A program made the translations under genes and the position numbers. A stretch of DNA of 64,000 nucleotides, from positions 29,211,401 through 29,275,400 of the forward strand of contig NC_063434.1 of NCBI RefSeq assembly GCF_020379485.1, given 5' to 3'. Shown piece by piece: positions 59,501-64,000 of this stretch. Under the pieces are notes generated by a model. It made no database searches. It worked only from the letters and a program-made list of their open reading frames with translations, and was not told the origin of the DNA. Numbering within the stretch: position 1 is the first letter of the stretch; each line of letters opens with the position of its first letter. Source of the stretch: Brassica napus (Eukaryota; Streptophyta; Magnoliopsida; Brassicales; Brassicaceae).

Positions 59501-62500
59501 CATCGATTTAGGGGGTATTATGAAGTTTTACTAAATTAATTGATAAAAACAATTGAACGATGCTCATTTACCATGAAAAAGAGTTTAGCATACATTAATA
59601 CAAATGTAGAATATGGTAGAAATTTTAAAACAACACTAAAGATTATAGGCTTCAGTATATAAAGTATTTACCAAAAACTCAATATTTTTGTAGGGGTTAG
59701 CCCATAGATTTTGAGAAAATTTCAAAAAATATGACAATATTGTTTTAATGCCTAGTTGCATCCTGCACTAACATATGATGATGTTCAAAGAGGTTTGGAG
59801 CCTTTGTGTCTCCGTTTATCAAGAAAATAATAATTTTATAGTGGTTATTCCATCGATTTAGGAGTATTATGAAGTTTTACTAAATTAATTGATAAAAACC
59901 ATTGAAAGATGCTCATTTACCATGAAAAAGAGTTTAGCATACATTAATACAAATGTAGAATATGGTAGAAATTTTAAAACAACACTAAAGATTATAGGCT
60001 TCAGTATATAAAGTATTTACCAAAAACTCAATATTTTGTAGGGGTAGCAGCCATAGATTTTGAGAAAATTTCAAAAAATATGACAATATTGTTTTAATGC
60101 CTAGTTGCATCCTGCACTAACATATGATGATGTTCAAAGAGGTTTGGAGCCTTGTGCCTCGTTTATCAAGAAAATAATAATTTTATAGTGGTTATTCCAT
60201 CGATTTAGGGAGGTATTATTGAAGTTTTTAAATTAATTGATAAAAACAATTGAACGATGCTCATTTACCATGAAAAAGAGTTTAGCATACATTAATACAA
60301 ATGTAGAATATGGTAGAAATTTTAAAACAACACTAAAGATTATAGGCTTCAGTATATAAAGTATTTACCAAAAACTCAATATTTTTGTAGGGTTAGCCCA
60401 TAGATTTTGAGAAAATTTCAAAAAATTATGACAATATTGTTTTAATGCCTAGTTGCATCCTGCACTAACATATGATGATGTTCAAAGAGGTTTGGAGCCT
60501 TTGTGCTCTCCGTTTATCAAGAAAATAATAATTTATAGTGGTTATTCCATCGATTTAGGGAGTATTATGAAGTTTTACTAAATTAATTGATAAAAAAAAT
60601 TGAACGATGCTCATTTACCATGAAAAATAGTTTAGCATACATTAATACAAATGTAGAAATATGGTAGAAATTTTAAAACAACACTAAAGATTATAGGCTT
60701 CAGTATATAAAGTATTACCAAAAACTCAATATTTTTGTAGGGGTTAGCCCATAGATTTTGAGAAAATTTCAAAAAATATGACAATATTGTTTTAATGCCT
60801 AGTTGCATCCTGCACTAACATATGATGTTCAAAGAGGTTTGGAGCCTTTGTGCTCTCCGTTTATCAAGAAAATAATAATTTTATAGTGGTTATTCCATCG
60901 ATAGATTTGGGGGTATTATGAAGTTTTACTAAATTAATTGATAAAAACAATTGAACGATGCTCATTTACCATGAAAAAGAGTTAAGCATACATTAATACA
61001 AATGTAGAATATGGTAGAAATTTTAAAACAACACTAAAGATTATAGGCTTCAGTATATAAAGTATTTACCAAAAACTCAATATTTTTGTAGGGGTTAGCC
61101 CATAGATTTTGAGAAAATTTCAAAAATATGACAATATTGTTTTAATGCCTAGTTGCATCCTGCACTAACATATGATGATGTTCAAAGAGGTTTGGAGCCT
61201 TTGTGCTCTCAGTTTATCAAGAAAATAATAATTTTATAGTGGTTATTCCATCGATTTAAGGAGTATTATGAAGTTTTACTAAATTAATTGATAAAAAACA
61301 ATTGAACGATGCTCATTTACCATGAAAAAGAGTTTAGCATACATTAATACAAATGTAGAATATGGTAGAAATTTTAAAACAACACTAAAGATTATAGGCT
61401 TCAGTATATAAAGTATTTACCAAAAACTCAATATTTTTGTAGGGGTTAGCCCATAGATTTTGAGAAAATTTCAAAAAATATGAAAATATTGTTTTAATGC
61501 CTAGTTGCATCCTGCACTAACATATGATGATGTTCAAAGAGGTTTGGAGCCTTTGTGCTCTCCGTTTATCAAGAAAATAATAATTTTATAGTGGTTATTC
61601 CATCGATTTAGGGGGTATTATGAAGTTTTACTAAATTAATTGATAAAAACAATTGAACGATGCTCATTTACCATGAAAAATAGTTTAGCATACATTAATA
61701 CAAATGTAGAATATGGTAGAAATTTTAAAACAACACTAAAGATTATAGGCTTCAGTATATAAAGTATTTACCAAAAACTCAATATTTTGTAGGGGTTAGC
61801 CCTAGATTTTGAGAAAATTTCAAAAAATATGACAATATTGTTTTAATGCCTAGTTGCATCCTGCACTAACATATGATGATGTTCAAAGAGGTTTGGAGCC
61901 TTTGTCGTCTCCGTTTATCAAGAAAATAATAATTTTATAGTGGTTATTCCATCGATTTAGGGTAGTATTATGAAGTTTTATAAATTATTGATAAAAACAA
62001 TTGAAAGATGCTCATTTACCATGAAAAAGAGTTTAGCATACATTAATACAAATGTAGAATATGGTAGAAATTTTAAAACAACACTAAAGATTATAGGCTT
62101 CAGTATATAAAGTATTTACCAAAAACTCAATATTTTTGTAGGGGTTAGCCCATAGATTTGAGAAAATTTCAAAAAATATGACAATATTTTTTAATGCCTA
62201 GTTGCATCCTGCACTAACATATGATGATGTTCAAAGAGGTTTGGAGCCTTTGTGCTCTCCGTTTATCAAGAAAATAATAATTTTATAGTGGTTATTCCAT
62301 CGATTTAGGGGTATTATGAAGTTTTACTAAATTAATTGATAAAAACAATTGAACGATGCTCATTTACCATGAAAAAGAGTTTAGCATACATTAATACAAA
62401 TGTAGAATATGGTAGAAATTTTAAAACAACACTAAAGATTATAGGCTTCAGTATATAAAGTATTTACCAAAAACTCAATATTTTTGTAGGGGTTAGCCCA

Positions 62501-64000
62501 TAGATTTTGAGAAAATTTCAAAAAATATGACAATATTGTTTTAATGCCTAGTTGCATCCTGCACTAACATATGATGATGTTCAAAGAGGTTTGGAGCCTT
62601 TGTGCTCTCCGTTTATCAAGAAAATAATAATTTTATAGTGGTTATTCCATCGATTTAGGGGGTATTATGAAGTTTTACTAAATTAATTGATAAAAACAAT
62701 TGAACGATGCTCATTTACCATGAAAAAGAGTTTAGCATACATTAATACAAATGTAGAATATGGTAGAAATTTTAAAACAACACTAAAGATTATAGGCTTC
62801 AGTATATAAAGTATTTACCAAAAACTCAATATTTTGTAGGGGTTAGCCCATAGATTTTGAGAAAATTTCAAAAAATATGACAATATTGTTTTAATGCCTA
62901 GTTGCATCCTGCACTAACATATGATGATGTTCAAAGAGGTTTGGAGCCTTTGTGCTCCGTTTATCAAGAAAATAATAATTTTATAGTGGTTATTCCATCG
63001 ATTTAGGGGGTATTATGAAGTTTTACTAAATTAATTGATAAAAACAATTGAACGATGCTCATTTACCATGAAAAAGAGTTTAGCATACATTAATACAAAT
63101 GTAGAATATGGTAGAAATTTTAAAACAACACTAAAGATTATAGGCTTCAGTATATAAAGTATTTACCAAAAACTCAATATTTTTGTAGGGGTTAGCCCAT
63201 AGATTTTGAGAAAATTTCAAAAAATATGACAATATTGTTTTAATGCCTAGTTGCATCCTGCACTAACATATGATGATGTTCAAAGAGGTTTGGAGCCTTT
63301 GTTGTCTCCGTTTATCAAGAAAATAATAATTTTATAGTGGTTATTCCATCGATTTAGGGAGTATTATGAAATTTTATTAAATTATTTGATAAAAACAATT
63401 GAACGATGCTCATTTACCATGAAAAAGAGTTTAGCATACATTAATACAAATGTAGAATATGGTAGAAATTTTAAAACAACACTAAAGATTATAGGCTTCA
63501 GTATATAAAGTATTTACCAAAAACTCAATATTTTTGTAGGGGTTAGCCCATAGATTTTGAGAAAATTTCAAAAAATATGACAATATTGTTTTAATGCCTA
63601 GTTGCATCCTGCACTAACATATGATGATGTTCAAAGAGGTTTGGAGCCTTTGTGTCTCCGTTTATCAAGAAAATAATAATTTTATAGTGGTTATTCCATC
63701 GATTTAGGGAGTATTATGAAGTTTTATTAAATTATTGATAAAAACAATTGAACGATGCTCATTTACCATGAAAAAGAGTTTAGCATACATTAATACAAAT
63801 GTAGAATATGGTAGAAATTTTAAAACAACACTAAAGATTATAGGCTTCAGTATATAAAGTATTTACCAAAAACTCAATATTTTTGTAGGGGTTAGCCCAT
63901 AGATTTTGAGAAAATTTCAAAAAATATGACAATATTGTTTTAATGCCTAGTTGCATCCTGCACTAACATATGATGATGTTCAAAGAGGTTTGGAGCCTTT
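56525..64000 (+). repeat. Satellite block 3: subfamily II, forward orientation, runs off the window
   Basis: About 21 monomers of the same subfamily as block 2, now in the orientation of block 1 (anchor TTTACCATGAAAAAGAGTTT). The first monomer after the gap carries extra or missing bases, and single-base deletions in A/T/G runs are frequent throughout. The array continues past the window end. Confidence 0.95.

Noticed and set aside
38684..64000. Telomere-like CCCTAAA in most subfamily II monomers
   Set aside because: One heptamer per ~350-bp monomer, in the fixed context CCCTAAATCGATGG, is not a telomere tract. It is simply part of the monomer.
29249..64000. CRISPR-like or rDNA-type array
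   Set aside because: The repeats are ~345-350 bp, contiguous without unique spacers, AT-rich and without rRNA sequence. This is a plant satellite.

Overview
The window is nuclear DNA from a plant of the mustard family (Brassicaceae). Genes carry short GT-AG introns, a tRNA-Met has the plant-type intron, and gene order from 1 to about 27 kb follows part of Arabidopsis thaliana chromosome 3: SEC24A (At3g07100), a PPPDE peptidase (At3g07090), an EamA-type transporter (At3g07080), the RLCK-VII kinase PBL26 (At3g07070), the nucleolar GTPase NSN1 (At3g07050), the NLR receptor RPM1 (At3g07040), sterol glucosyltransferase UGT80A2 (At3g07020) and a defensin-like gene like LCR43 (At3g07005). Locus names and Arabidopsis order are from memory of the annotation, not from a search. 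The species cannot be fixed from the sequence; the intact RPM1 argues against the Brassica haplotypes reported to have deleted it.

Layout. 1-3706: 3' two thirds of SEC24A, with a probable U12-type intron. 4311-5392: foldback MITE cluster. 5663-6776 (+) and 6870-8497 (-): two convergent genes. 9138-11090 (-): kinase. 11372-12505: Harbinger-type element. 13704-13789: tRNA-Met(CAT). 13963-16846: NSN1, with a hAT-type MITE in intron 2. 17411-20191: intronless RPM1. 20428-20945: degenerate Stowaway-like repeats. 21370-24666: UGT80A2 (14 exons). 26517-26836 (-): a two-exon, 8-cysteine defensin-like gene. 27677-28721: a Helitron. From about 29.25 kb to the end (some 35 kb) there is no gene, only a tandem satellite of about 340-350 bp per monomer.

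The satellite has three blocks. Block 1 (29249-38683, + orientation, diverged subfamily I, partly in a trimeric higher-order repeat of about 1045 bp) is interrupted by a Helitron at 35150-36096 whose empty site can be read from sister monomers. Block 2 (38684-56424) is a second, more uniform subfamily in inverted orientation; the two blocks meet head-on at a perfect 28-bp palindrome. A 100-N assembly gap follows, then block 3 (56525-64000) is the same second subfamily, flipped back to the first orientation. Single-base deletions in homopolymers become common towards the gap and in block 3, which looks like poor consensus polishing.

The genes are not an operon-like unit. They are independent housekeeping genes (ER export, nucleolar ribosome assembly, membrane sterol modification), immune genes (NLR, RLCK, defensin-like) and a tRNA. 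The main points of interest are the satellite architecture, the cleanly delimited transposons, the U12-type intron, and the small split defensin-like gene that simple ORF calling misses.
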